A stretch of DNA of 64,000 bases, taken from contig PYIU01000008.1 of NCBI GenBank assembly GCA_003415625.1, positions 1,054,001 to 1,118,000 on the forward strand, written 5' to 3'. Position 1 is the stretch's first letter. Each line of letters begins with the position of its first letter. The stretch is from Aquanectria penicillioides. Lineage: Eukaryota > Ascomycota > Sordariomycetes > Hypocreales > Nectriaceae. Positions 12,998 to 25,403 of the stretch are shown piece by piece. Under the pieces are notes generated by a model. It was not told the origin of the DNA. It searched no databases and was given only the letters and a program-made list of their open reading frames with translations. The position numbers and the translations under genes were made by a program.

Positions 12998-13112
12998 TTC
13001 TCGTGGCTACTCTCCTCCCCCGAGTTCATCATCATCATCCATTGCACGTTTATTTCGTTTCGTCGTTTCGTTTATACACTCTCTGCAATCACTTGCAAAG
13101 GCATCCTCAAAG

Positions 13113-16100
13113 ATGCTGGCTGTCCAAAGCCCTACGACTAACTTTCCTGCTCTCGACAGTTTCCCGGAGTACACAGATCCTTTCGAGGAGCCTCTACCCA
13201 TAATGAGTGCTGCTACTTCTAAGCCTCTGGCCAACCTCCAGGCCGAGGAGCTCAGCCGAGGCCCTTCTCCTCAGCCCACCCACTTCAGCGTTCCCTTGAC
13301 CGGTCTTAACAGTAACGGTCACCGAATCCTTCGCTCGGCTACTGTTGGCTACATTGCCCCCGAGTTCAAGGGCAAGATTGAGCAGATCAAGGCTGGTAAG
13401 TTTGTCGACGCAGAATGCAATTGTGCCAATTTCACCTTTGCTAATGATCCCAACCAGTCAAGGAGATCATCCAGCAAGCCGGTTTCATCCCTCAGTCTCA
13501 AGTTGACGAGCAGGTTGAGTACTTCTATGAGAAGCTGGGCATTGACGATGTCTACTTCCACATCGAGACTCCTGTCGTGATTGCTAGCCACGTCACCTCG
13601 CTATACGCCGCTAAGGTTGCCGCCTTCGCTCGCGAGGACAAGCAGGAGGAGATCCGCCTTGATATGGAGGCTAGCGATCACGCCATCTACATTGATACCA
13701 GCACCCCCGGTAAGACCAACGTCTCCGGTCCTCGATACGAGGAGCGCCTTGAGGCCAAGTACATCGACCACAACGGCAAGAGCAAGTACCGCGTTGAGAC
13801 TTTCCGCTCTCCTGCCATCCTCGGCGCCAGCCCCTCGTCCAAGGCTACCCTTCGATGCTATTTCGTCTACCAGTGCCAGTTCCAGACCCCTCCTGAGGAG
13901 ACCGACCCCAGCGAGACTCGTCTTGAGCTGATTGCCGACAGCGGTTTCCTCCAGAAGGCCACCGCCAACACCAGGCAGATTTACCAGGAGATTATCGAGC
14001 TTGCTGTTAAGCGTGCTGGCCCCGTCATTGAGGTCTTCGACATCGAGGACAGCGTTGAGAAGCGCATGGTTATTGCCTTCCGCTCTCGTACCGCTCGCGG
14101 CCTCTTCTCCGCTCTCAGTGATCTCTACCACTACTATGGCGTCACCAGCTCCCGAAAGTACCTGGAGCAGTTCTCTAACGGTATCACCGTCATGAGTGTC
14201 TACCTCAAGCCTGCCTTGAACTTGGACTCCGAGTTCCCCCCTTGGGATGACTCCATTAACCAGATCTCCAAGGAGGTCTCACTCCTTTACTGCCTCCCCA
14301 CAACAAGTTCCACAACCTGTTCCTCACTGGCCAGCTGAGCCTCCAGGAGTCTGTCTACGCCCACTCTGCCTGGGTGTTCGTCCAGCATTTCCTCAACCGA
14401 CTCGGCCCCGAGTACACGTCTCTCTCCGAGATCCTCGACCCTGGCAACAACGCCCAGGCCGCTCTCCTCTCCAACCTCAAGCGCCGTCTCCGCTCCGAGA
14501 CTTTCACCCCCGACTACATCTACGAGATTATCCAGAACTACCCTGGTCTCGTCCGGGCCCTTTACGCCTCGTTCGCTAACGTCCACCTGGTCAAGGACCC
14601 CGAGGTTGCTGAGCAGCTTGTCTCCTCCAGCTCCTCTGTCGAGATTCTCTCCGACGATGGTCTCAAGGACAAGATCTCCAAGACCGTCAGCAACGAGCAC
14701 GAGGAGATGGTTCTCACTGCTTTCCGCGTCTTCAACAACGCCATCCTGAAGACCAACTACTTCACTCCTACCAAGGTTGCCCTGAGCTTCCGTCTTGACC
14801 CTGCCTTCCTCCCTGAGGTCGAGTACCCCAAGCGCCTCTACGGCATGTTCATCGTCATCAGCTCCGAGTCTCGCGGTTTCCACCTTCGATTCAAGGATAT
14901 TTCGCGCGGTGGTATCCGTATCGTCAAGTCTCGCAGCAAGGAGGCTTACAGCATCAACGCCCGCAACCTCTTTGACGAGAACTACGGCCTTGCCAGCACC
15001 CAGCAGCGCAAGAACAAGGATATTCCCGAGGGTGGTTCCAAGGGTGTCATTCTTCTGGACCCCAAGCAGCAAGACCGTGCCCGTGAGGCTTTCGAGAAGT
15101 ACATTGACAGTATCCTTGATCTTCTCCTGCCCGCTCAAACCCCTGGCATCAAGAACCCTCTTGTCGACCTCTACGGCCAGGAGGAGATTCTCTTCATGGG
15201 TCCCGACGAGAACACCGCCGACCTGGTCGACTGGGCCACTGAGCACGCCCGCATCCGCGGTGCTCCCTGGTGGAAGTCTTTCTTCACTGGCAAGTCTCCC
15301 AAGCTTGGTGGTATCCCCCACGACACTTACGGCATGACCACCCTGTCCGTCCGCGAGTACGTCAAGGGTATCTACCGCAAGCTAAACCTCGACCCCTCTA
15401 CCATCCGCAAGATGCAGACTGGTGGTCCCGACGGTGATCTGGGTAGCAACGAGATCAAGTTGGGTAACGAGAAGTACACTGCCATTGTCGATGGCTCTGG
15501 TGTCCTTGCCGACCCCAACGGTCTTGATGCCGATGAGCTTCTCCGTCTCGCTAACAAGCGTGCCATGATCAGCGAGTACGACGATACCAAGCTCTCCAAG
15601 GACGGATACCGTGTCCTGTGCGATGACACTAACATCACGCTGCCTACCGGTGAGGTCATCACCAACGGTACTTCTTTCCGTAACACCTTCCACCTCCGGG
15701 ACACTGGTAGCGTCGATGCCTTTGTCCCTTGTGGTGGTCGTCCCGCCTCGATTGACCTCATCACCGTTAACCGCCTCATCAAGGATGGCAAGTCTGTCAT
15801 TCCTTACCTCGTCGAGGGTGCCAACCTGTTCATCACTCAGGAGGCCAAGCTCCGCCTTGAGGGTGCTGGCTGCATCCTGTACAAGGATGCCTCCGCCAAC
15901 AAGGGTGGTGTGACCTCCTCCTCCCTTGAGGTCTTGGCTTCTCTGTCTTTTGACGATGCCGGTTTCATCGAGAACATGTGCGTCGGTGCCGATGGCCAGG
16001 TCCCCCAGTTCTACAAGGACTACGTCAAGCAGGTCCAGCTCAAGATCCAGGACAACGCCCGTCTCGAATTTGAGGCTATCTGGCGCGAGAACGAGCAGAC

Positions 16101-16471
16101 TGGTATCGCTCGATCGATCCTGTCTGACAAGCTGTCCGTCGCTATCACCGACCTGGACGAGAAGCTTCAGCACTCGGATCTCTGGGACAACGAGAAGATT
16201 CGTCTCTCTGTCCTGAAGGATGCTCTCCCCCCTCTTCTCCTGCAGAAGATTGGCCTCGAGACCATGGTTGAGCGCATCCCCGATGCCTACCTCCGCAGCA
16301 TCTTCGGCTCTTACCTTGCCAGCCGCTTCGTGTATGAGTTTGGTAGCAGCCCCAGCCAGTTTGCCTTCTATGACTTGTAAGTTTTACCCAACTCCGTTTC
16401 ACATGAACCGACAGAGTCTAACTGGATGAAATAGTATGTCGAAGCGCATGGCTCAGATCAATGCCGCTTAA
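13113..16471 (+). CDS. gdh2: NAD-specific glutamate dehydrogenase (large fungal type), frame broken by one missing base
   Basis: This enzyme deaminates glutamate to 2-oxoglutarate and ammonium with NAD+, the catabolic arm of nitrogen metabolism. Exons are 13113-13395, 13458-16376 and 16435-16471. Intron 1 is 62 nt; intron 2 is 58 nt with a CTAAC branch, and its splicing replaces an immediate TAA by a 12-residue tail (FMSKRMAQINAA). Family blocks are clear: a long N-terminal domain, ARNLFDENYGLASTQQRKNK, the active-site lysine motif PEGGSKG (about residue 620), and the nucleotide-binding half with VPCGGRPASID and VEGANLFITQEAKLR. At CCCC 14296-14299 the frame shifts: EVSLLYCLP is in one frame, and the expected continuation (HNKFHNLFLTGQL) is in the next. 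One extra C would join them into about 1079 residues, the usual length. As given, the frame stops at 14338. An in-frame ATG at 13203 is an alternative start. Confidence 0.95.
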
Positions 16472-19400
16472 AAGATGACTCGATCAACGTCATAGAGAAG
16501 CCAAGAAGAGTAGTTTTTGAGTTTTTGATGATTTTAAGCATAGCCTTGTTTTTATTGATTTCAGAGAGGTCATCCTGGATTGGAGACGAGCATTGTTTCG
16601 AGGTGTTTTACAGCATATGATCACTTGCCCTGGCATGGGCCTCATTGGGAAATGGATTGGGATGGTTAAAGAAAAGCCGAAAAGACTACTTCCATGTGGT
16701 CGAATAATAATGAAATACATTTTCGACGTTCAAGCAAATTGTTTGTTCCTCGTGCCATTTGATATCGATATGAATGCCTTTGCCAAACGTGATGATGAGC
16801 AAGAGAGCAAGGCGAACCGTTTGATGTTTCGTGGCCTCCACCAACATTAATGGCTTGCATTCATATTTCAAACCTGTGTTAGCATCTCCTGCATGGTGCA
16901 GTCTTGATGTGGGAGCACAAGTGGATCGTGGAGAGCGGATCGACGTCTGGAGACGACGGCTTCGGCAAAGACCTTGCGAATCTGAAACCGGGAGGCTCGG
17001 ATGACTACGGTGATGCGGGCGTGCAGGAGCGGAGTGGGAGAGGGGCACAAGGCATTTCGATTCAAGCCAGTGATGCTCTTGTCAATGACTATGATGAGCC
17101 CACGCAAAGCCCAAGCCGGGCAGGCAGTTTAATGGGTAGTTTGGAGCGGAGCGAGAACGCGTGGGCGGGAGACGGAAGGGAGAGTGAAAGTGGACGAGGG
17201 AGAGTCATTATGACGACATGATGTTGAGCTGATCGAGACAACCTGAGTAGTACAAAGGTTCAGTCCATGTGGCTAGAATAGTTGATCTGAAATGGAATCT
17301 GAGGTTGGCAGCTTGGATGGGCAGTGCAAGCGCTAGATGGAGGTGCAGGTTGAGATTGAACGTTATGCTTCTGTGGGTCAATTCATCCCTTGCTCTACAT
17401 AGTACACGAGGGCCCGAGAAAGAGAGATGATAATAAGAGCGCAAGTGCGTGGACGCCGGTGGGCGCTTGCATTGCGTTGACATCCGGGTCTGATGCCTTA
17501 CGCGCCTCCCATGGAAGGCATATTTTCGTATTTTAAGAGCAATTTATGTGGATTTATTTTTAGCCCTCTTGTCCGTGTGTAAGTTTCTTATGCTACGCCG
17601 CGCGTGTGAGGTTGCGTGGGCAGAAGCAACGAAGGGCGGCAGAAGAAAGCATGAGAGGGGAAATGGCGTCGATGGCAAGCGAACCAGCGGTCTATGCGTC
17701 TTGTGTCTAGATGGAACAGTGGATGCGTAGGTCAGATGGAGGATGGCGGCCCCTGGAGAAGAATAATTATGGGCTTGGGAGTTTATGGCGTCAATTCATT
17801 ATACATACGGTACATAGGGTGCATAGTAAAATCACTATGGATGAGCTTGGCATAAAAACGCCATAATAATCATGGATAGGTACCTAGATAGATAGGCACA
17901 CACAGACACGTACATATGGAGAAAAAGTTGAGATTTGGGAATTTTTATTTTATTTTATTTTATATAAAAATGGATTTTTGATAGACCACGTCGTCTTTGC
18001 CATGCGAGCCCCTCTTCAAAACGAAAAAGTCGAAAGTCGAGACAGGGATGGGCTGGACAGGTTGGGAGTAACATCCCGTAGTGGTGGGTGGTCCAAGTTT
18101 GATGCGGATGGCGTGGCACTGCATGTGTGGGCGAAAAAGCTTGGGTCTGGCTGCGAGGGATGGATGTCAGCGTCAGACTGGACTGTGCCAGCATGAAGGA
18201 GGAAGCAGTCTAAGCATGCGTAGCAGCTGAGATCCAGCACTACGTGCGTGTGTGTATCTGTGTGTGGGAGCCAGACCAACACATGCATACACACAACCCG
18301 AGGGAAGGATTTTTAGGTCGGGGTTTTCCTGTAGTTGAGGCTTTGGCGGATATTGCGCTTGGGCACGACTGAGACAAACATTGCTGGAGCACACCACACC
18401 ACATTAGCTAGCTACGTAGTACTTGAGATGGATGTGATGGACCATCGGGGAAATGATGCGCGGAGTGCCTCAGAGTTAAAGTGGCTACATTAGTCTCGTT
18501 TCTATGGACGCGTCAAGTCGTGTCGACGACACGCACTCACGAACTCACACACACACGTACTCCGTGCACACTCACACACTCACACATTCAAATACCGGTA
18601 GGCGTACCCTGAGCAATCTACTCCGTATCGTATCCCCGAATAATCCGCACATCGGTACCGTGGTGCGCGCGCCGGGGGGGGGGGGGCGTTCTTGAGCAAA
18701 CGAACGTCCGGAGTCGTTTGGTTTTAATTACACTGGCGAGGCATCGTCTCGGTCATCGAGTCCCGCCCCCATGGACCAAGGGCCATGGACGACTAGCACC
18801 CGACGCTGAGTGTCCTCCAAAGTGGACTGGGACGGGTTAGTCAGGTACAAAGGTACAAACACAGGCAGCCCAGACAGCCCCAAGAGCGAGACAGCACCCT
18901 TCGCTGGCCAATCAGCGCGCCATCCGACACTCCCTCGCAGCGCACAGGGGGCGCAATCCCATGGCGCCTGGGCAGCGTTTCAGCGTTTCAGGACCTGGAA
19001 GCAAGCCTGCCGGGCCTCGTTCCCCGGCACCAGCCACGCGGGCTGGGTCCTTAGTGCGCAAGTTACAGGCGTTGCGACCGCTAAGCGAGCAGGGAACAGG
19101 GCTCTGGGTGTACCCGTCCAGGGCCTCTATGAGGAAGCTTGGCACGGGGGGTGGGTTTTTTTCCTTCCGTCTTTGGCCCTGCTATCTATGGTACGGCACA
19201 TAATATAGGTATCATTTTTGGGCATCGAGATGGCTGTGATTGACTGATGCGTGTCGGTCAGCGACAAGATGGCCAATGCTGCTGCTGCTGCTGTGATGAC
19301 CGTCCAACGCAGCAGACAAAAAAGAACTGCCCAGCTGGGGGGCCGACAATAAAGATCTACGACTTGTTCGTAACATTTTTTTTTCTGTTTTCATTTCTTT

Positions 19401-21525
19401 TTTCTTCCTTTTCCTTTTCCTTAGTTGACCTAAGATTCAATTGGACTGGGTCTTGTTGAGACATGACATGATACGTGATGCACCAATGGTGCCAGAAAAA
19501 AAATGGCCGTCCCGTCCTCCAAGCGAGAGACATCAAGAAGTAGATGTAGACACACACATGGTGAAAAGAAAGCATACACCGAGAGAGGAGTCAGATGCAC
19601 GAACACGTTGGATGGGTATCCATTGTCCCATTGTCCCATTGTATCTCTTCTTTCCCTCTCCTCTCCTCTCCTCTCCTCTCGCTTCGTGACTTGAAAATTT
19701 CCCTCCCCCTACCTTGTTCTATTTATTTTTGTTCCATTTCTGGGGGAACCAGTCTCTTTCGTCGTGGTTTTGCCGCCAATTGATTGACTGCCCCAACTTC
19801 CCAAGTAATCTTTGAGGCCCAGGCACCCCGACTTCTTATTTGGGCGTCTAGAATACTACTACGAGCACCCTTCATCTCCAAACCACCACGTCGACACGAG
19901 CAGGAGAGGAGAAAAGACCCCTGCGTGCAATTCTGTCTGCCCCTCACACTCCTTTCCTTGGGTCATCTGCCTGCCTTTTGGGGGTTTACTTTTTTCTTTC
20001 TTTTCTTTTGGTCTTTTTTATTCCTCTGCCCATTCTAATCCCCTCGTTTCGCTCCGTCCGTTGCTCTGCCCGATTCCTGGATCGCATGGCCTGACCAACG
20101 CCCGGCCTCCACTTTATTGTGTCCCGTCATCGACCAGCCTCCTCCCGCGAGGTCTAGGTTTGCGTCAACGAGCGTTGCTCCGAGATTCCAAGGGTCCAAA
20201 GGAAGGGTCCCGAACGTTGCTAGTCGCTCACGACGTTGAGAACGTGGCCAACCACCTCTTTCTCTTGGGCGGCAGTGCCTTCTTATTTTCATATCCATAT
20301 CACATCATCGCCTGCAGGTCGCTTCTCTCACTTTTTTCTCACTTCCTCCACAGTCTGCAGGCAGTCCACAGTCCACAGTCCACAATCCACAATCCTACGA
20401 CGCACCCGCCACCGCACGCCATCAAATCCGTTGGACGCCCGGCGCCGAAACCGACAACCGGGTTGCTTTTGCAACTGCACGACCGAGTCAGTGAAAAAGA
20501 GGACCGTTGTTAAAATAGCTCCTTCAAACCGGGGTGGCCAGAGCAGAACAAAGCACCACGGACAGAGAGACAGGCGCCGGGGAACACTAGGGAAGAGGGA
20601 AAAAAAGGGGGTTTTAAAGGCGCTACCCGGGCCTTGACTTTTTCGTTAGATCCTCGCCCCGGCCTGAGCACGACCCTCCCCTTGTGGTCCCAGTGGAGAT
20701 CGACTCCCACGTTGGGTGGCCCGAAACGAAACTTGGACCATTCTGCGACTCTTGTCGTCTTGGTCGCCGAGGCGCCAACTCATTCAATCCGCCCCCATAA
20801 CCCAACGGCGTCGACACCGACCACCGTACAGCGACAGCGGGAAAAGTCGACCTAACAATTGATTCATCCAAAAGCAAGACGCCAGCCCGACGATCAGTTG
20901 ACCCCGTCATCCCGATCTCGTTCCTCTCTTTCGTCCTTTTCTTGCACCCACCCCAGAGGGCCAAGAGGCAAAAGAGGGCCATCGCATAACACATAGCACA
21001 ATCCAGCCCAATCCAGCCCACGACAGACGATCTGTCACTTCATCTTCGACTTGCCCGTAGTGGCCGGCCACCGGGTTCCAGCATTAGCCGTTTAGGAAGC
21101 CAGCGCGGAAGAGGCGATTGTGGAAATCGTCGACAGGGAAGAAAAGAAGAAAAAAAAAAAAAAAAGTCCAACGAGGCTGCGAGGCACAGGTCACATTGAT
21201 TCTGCCTTTCCCGCCTCCCGCTCCCACCTTTTGCTCCCACAGCACAAGACGCAGGCACAGGCACCAAGGCACAAGGCACAAGGCACGACCAGGTCCACCA
21301 TATCCCATTTCCCAGTTCCTTATCCCACCCCCACGACCAGCCGGCCGACACACACAGCATCCAACGGCGCGTGTGTGAACCAGGGAATTCGATCCAGGGG
21401 CTCCTCTCTGCATCGACGTCGGTGTCGGTTGTGTCTCCTCTCGTGAGCGCTTGCCCAGGGTTAGTCGTGGCTTTGTCGTCCAACGCCTTCGCCTTCGCGG
21501 ATCTGCGCCGCTCCTCTTATTCATC
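16472..21525. other. Gene-poor region of about 5 kb
   Basis: I find no gene I can support. The stretch contains the NAD-GDH 3' flank, AT-rich patches including a TTTTA repeat at 17942-17964, ACTC/CA repeats at about 18535-18590, a G run of 13 at 18674-18686, a TCCTC repeat at 19654-19681, and pyrimidine-rich sequence from about 19660 that probably belongs to the promoter of the gene starting at 21526. Open frames up to 233 codons are low-complexity and lack motifs. Confidence 0.5.
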
Positions 21526-24500
21526 ATGACACGACCAACCATTATCCGCGCCGGTATGTTTCTACTTTCCCTCTGCGCCTCCTTACCGTAATTGATGCAA
21601 GCCGGCTTGGCTTTGTACTTGGGTTTTGTCCTTGTTTTATCCTTCTTCTGTATCCTCCTCCAATTCTGTTCCTCTCCTGCATCACCCATCCACCCATCCA
21701 CCCATCCACCCATCCATCCATCCACCTCCCACCTTCTGCATCCACGCCTCGGCGGCTACAGTCCCCTTGCCCTTCCCTTGATCCTCCCCTCCGTCGACGA
21801 CGTTCCGCTCCTCGAGATCCGAGCATCATTTTATTGTCCCGTCCTTCTTTTTTAACCCCTTGTTCACTGCCCCCCTTGCCCCTGTACTCTGCTCCGCTGC
21901 GCCGCCCAGTGCTGCTCTTGGTACCAACTCCCACCCATCCTTGGCTCCATTTGAACCGGGGGGTACCGATGCACATCGCGATACAGCACATTCCAACCAC
22001 CCAACTTTGATCACCTCTGTTATTTCCCTTTGTTCCTCAGCCTCACGCTGCTTCGCAATCTTCATTCCCTTGCCTGACCGTCCACTAACCCGCTCCCTTT
22101 CGTTCTTTCCCATCTATAGACACCATAGACCTTCAGGACCCGGTCGCACCCTCCGCTCAAGATCACTCCAAGAGCCGCCTCGCGGCCACCAACCCTTCTG
22201 GCTCCAACTCGCTTTCGCCCCACCAGGCCGAGACCATACGCGAGGTCTCTCACGATACCGCCGACGAGCAGAGCCGCTCCCCGCGCATCTCGTGGGAAGG
22301 CGACGGGAACGCCAACGCCAACGCCAACCCCACCGGCAGCGGCATCAACGATATTCACCGATTCGCCGAGGACTTGGTAGCCGGACCAAGCCATACTCAG
22401 GACCACGACGAACAAGACGACGAACACGGGAGGATGTCGCAGGAGGATGCGCTCGCGATTGCGCAGAATGGAGGCATCTCGTCCTCCGACGAGGGGGACC
22501 TCGACGGTGACGCTGATGACCTCGACGACGATATGATGGACAAGATCTCGAGCTCTCCCTCGATTGAAGATGGTGTGTGCTGCCCCGTCGTTACCCCCGT
22601 GGCTTGGCCGCGCCGGGTTTCGTCACTCCCCTCCGCTCTCCGAACCGCTTCCCACGATATCACCGGCTCGAGTGGCCCAAGGCCCCCTTCTCCGTATCCG
22701 GGAACCTTCCAGCATACCCCCAATCACAGCACCTACCCCAAGCTTCCACGCGCTTTGCCTATGACACCCAATCATCATCGTCTCTGTGGTGAGTATAACG
22801 ACTGCGACACCGCCGAACCGAACCTCGAGTCCGAATCCAAGACCGAATCGCGCGCGCCATCAGATTACGAGGATAAAGTTGGAGCCGATATCTCCGAGAG
22901 CAACACGCAAAGTATAAAAAGCAACGACGGAGAAGTCTAGAAGACCACCGCGAGCTGTGGTAAGGTAGCCAAGAAACAGGAGTCTAGTATTAGGGATAGC
23001 GACAAGGACATATTCTACGAGTGTAGTGAGGCTCTGGGCCATTGCGACAGCAACGGCTATAAAATTACTGAGCGCGACGAAGATGCGGCACCTGGCACAG
23101 ATTACGACGACTGCGACATGCCACTAACGTTCCCCTACGAAGAACCCTCGGACGATGATGATGACTCCGACCTCTCCCTTCCTGACGATCCAAGATACAT
23201 TGATTCTGGTTGGGCAGCAGAATGCTTACAAGACACAGAGGATATCGATTTCGAGTTCGTATACGCCTTACACACCTTCGTGGCGACCGTCGAAGGTCAA
23301 GCCAATGCTACCAAGGGTGACACCATGGTTCTGCTTGACGACAGCAACAGTTACTGGTGGCTGGTTAGAGTCGTCAAGGACAGCAGCATTGGTGAGTTTC
23401 CGTTGTATCAGGATTTTCTCGCCTGTATCCATTGCTGACATCATTATTAGGATACCTCCCAGCTGAGCATATCGAGACTCCCACGGAGAGATTAGCACGC
23501 CTGAACAAGCACCGAAATGTTGACGTGAGAAATGCCTTGATCTCAAAACTGACCTTGCTTGCTAACACATCTCGCAGTTGTCAGCAGCTATGCTGGGAGA
23601 CCAGGCGGAAAAGAAGCCTCAGACATTCAAGTCAGCCATTCGTTTAAAGAGAAAGACTGTTGCCTTTGCACCCCCGACATATGTGGATTACTCTGACTTT
23701 GACGACTACTCAAGCGACGAGGAGGATCTGGATGAACTATTTGCTGGCCACACCTCGGTGACTCAGCAACAGCAACAGCAAGAAGAACAGCAGAAGGAGT
23801 CACAACAGAAGTCCGCACAGGCCAGTGCGGATGATGATACCGCATCAGAGGAAAGCGCCAGAGTAGAACCTTTGAAGCCTCGTGTAAATAAGGAGGTGAA
23901 GCTTGTGGTAGAACCTACCAAGGTCGAAACTGTTGTGGAAGAGGATGAAACGAGGAGCAGCGAGGAGATTCTTCTGGACACCAAGCCTGAGGGTCCCAGC
24001 CGGTCACGAAATGGCACGGTTCGCAATACCGACTCCTTCTTCAGAGATGAGACCGTCGAGACGAAGAAGATCACACTAACGCCCAACCTGTTGCGGGATG
24101 ATAACGAGCCGCGCCAGTCAACAGATTCAATCTCCAAGGAGAAGGCTAGGCCAAGCCTGGAGAAGGAGCTCATGTCAGACAAGGAGAAGAAGAAGCTTAA
24201 GGAGAAGGAGCGCAAGGAGAAGGAGAGGGAAAAGAAGCCCAGCGCTATCCGAAGCTTCTTCTCACGAAAGGATAAGAAGAAGTCAGTCGACGATGATGAC
24301 GACTCATTCGGCAAGCGATCTGTGGATATCCAATCAGACTCTGTGGGACGCAACAGCGAGTCACCTTCGATTGAGGAGCAGTTGTCATCCGAGAAGCCTC
24401 AGCGGAGCCCTAGCAAGCTCCATAAGCAGATGCCCCGAACGGAGCCATCGCCGACGCGCAGAGGATCAGGCGGCCAATCTGATCCTTCACCCACAATGGA

Positions 24501-25403
24501 GCTCGCGGCATACCTCAACGAGAGCCGGACGAACGATGTTTCGAACGTGCCACCAGCTACCATGCGCATCGTGGACTCGGAGACAAACGAGACACAAGAG
24601 ATTCCATCTCATCACGCCAATGTGACACGGGAGCGCTCTGCATCCGCCGCAGCCCAGCGGGAACGGGATGACAGAGTCACTGCATCCAAGGGCTTGCACC
24701 GAAGTGCTAGCGCTGGGGCCGACGCAAGACCGAACAAGTCGAAGAAGACTCCGCCTCGGACAGATCTGGACGACTTCTCGTCGGATGAAGACTTCGGATT
24801 GGAGTCGGAAACGCGGGCCACGCCGGAGCCGAGCGAGACACAACAGGTTCCAGGGGCATTCCCCGAGACCGACTCGCCGGTGGTCGCAAACGAGGCGGCG
24901 GTCAGGAGTATCAAGGGCCATCCCCAAGACCGGCTCTCGGAGTCACCGGTGCAAGTGTCACCGGTCAATGGAACCCATCCTCCGGCCCTGGAGATTGATA
25001 CGTCATCCCAAGAAGGTCGTTCATCTGAAGAGGTGCCATCACCGGAATTGTTGCACGGAGACGGAGCGTCCAAGGACAGTGGCTCAACTCGCAGCGGCAA
25101 GGAGCCAAACTGGGATGACGACAAGCTGCGGGCATTCTTTGATGAGAGCGAACATGTGCGTGACCTTCTCATGGTGGTGTATGACAAGTCGGACGTGGAG
25201 CCGGTCAAGGATCACCCCGTTGTGAGCGGGCTGTTCCGGGAGCAGAATGCGAAGTTGGCCGAGATTACAACAGTAAGTTTTGGACATGTTTCACCTCCCA
25301 TATATGTGATTGAACGTGGACGCTAACATCAAGGTTGCAGCAACTGGATAACATGCTCGGAGACTGGCTAGCAAGGAAGCAGCGGCTCAGGGGCAGTCTA
25401 TAG
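21526..25403 (+). CDS. Tea4/Bud14-like SH3 polarity protein with in-frame TAG
   Basis: Members of this family scaffold type-1 phosphatase at growth sites and link microtubule tips or formins to polarised growth. Proposed exons are 21526-21553, 22120-23391, 23451-23524, 23578-25272 and 25341-25403. The introns have good GT/AG borders; the first is 566 nt and the third and fourth have GCTGAC or GCTAAC branch points. Exon 2 is Asp/Glu/Ser-rich, then DTEDIDFEFVYALHTF opens an SH3 domain with GDTMVLLDDSNSYWWLV and GYLPAEHIE. Just after it lies KTVAF, a PP1-docking RVxF motif, then VDYSDFDDY, a Q-rich patch and a long charged, Lys/Glu-rich disordered tail. The C-terminus (QLDNMLGDWLARKQR) is family-like. 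TAG at 22938-22940 lies in the same frame that is open before and after it, upstream of the SH3 domain. An intron from GTGAGT at 22789, a compensated frame error or a true nonsense change are all possible. Confidence 0.85.
21684..21725 (+). repeat. CCATCCAC simple repeat in Tea4 intron 1
   Basis: Tandem CCATCCAC/CCATC units lie inside the long first intron of the Tea4-like gene. It is a microsatellite, with no function inferred. Confidence 0.8.

Noticed and set aside
14287..16173. Long minus-strand open frames (up to 344 codons) opposite NAD-GDH
   Set aside because: Shadows produced by strong C-ending codon bias in the real plus-strand gene; Leu/Val-rich with no motifs.
19812..20513. 233-codon plus-strand frame
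   Set aside because: Low-complexity Phe/Ser/Pro-rich, no motifs, lies in a pyrimidine-rich upstream region.
21084..22000. Minus-strand frames of 147-213 codons opposite the start of the Tea4-like gene
   Set aside because: Arise from simple repeats and A/G-rich complement of pyrimidine tracts; no motifs.
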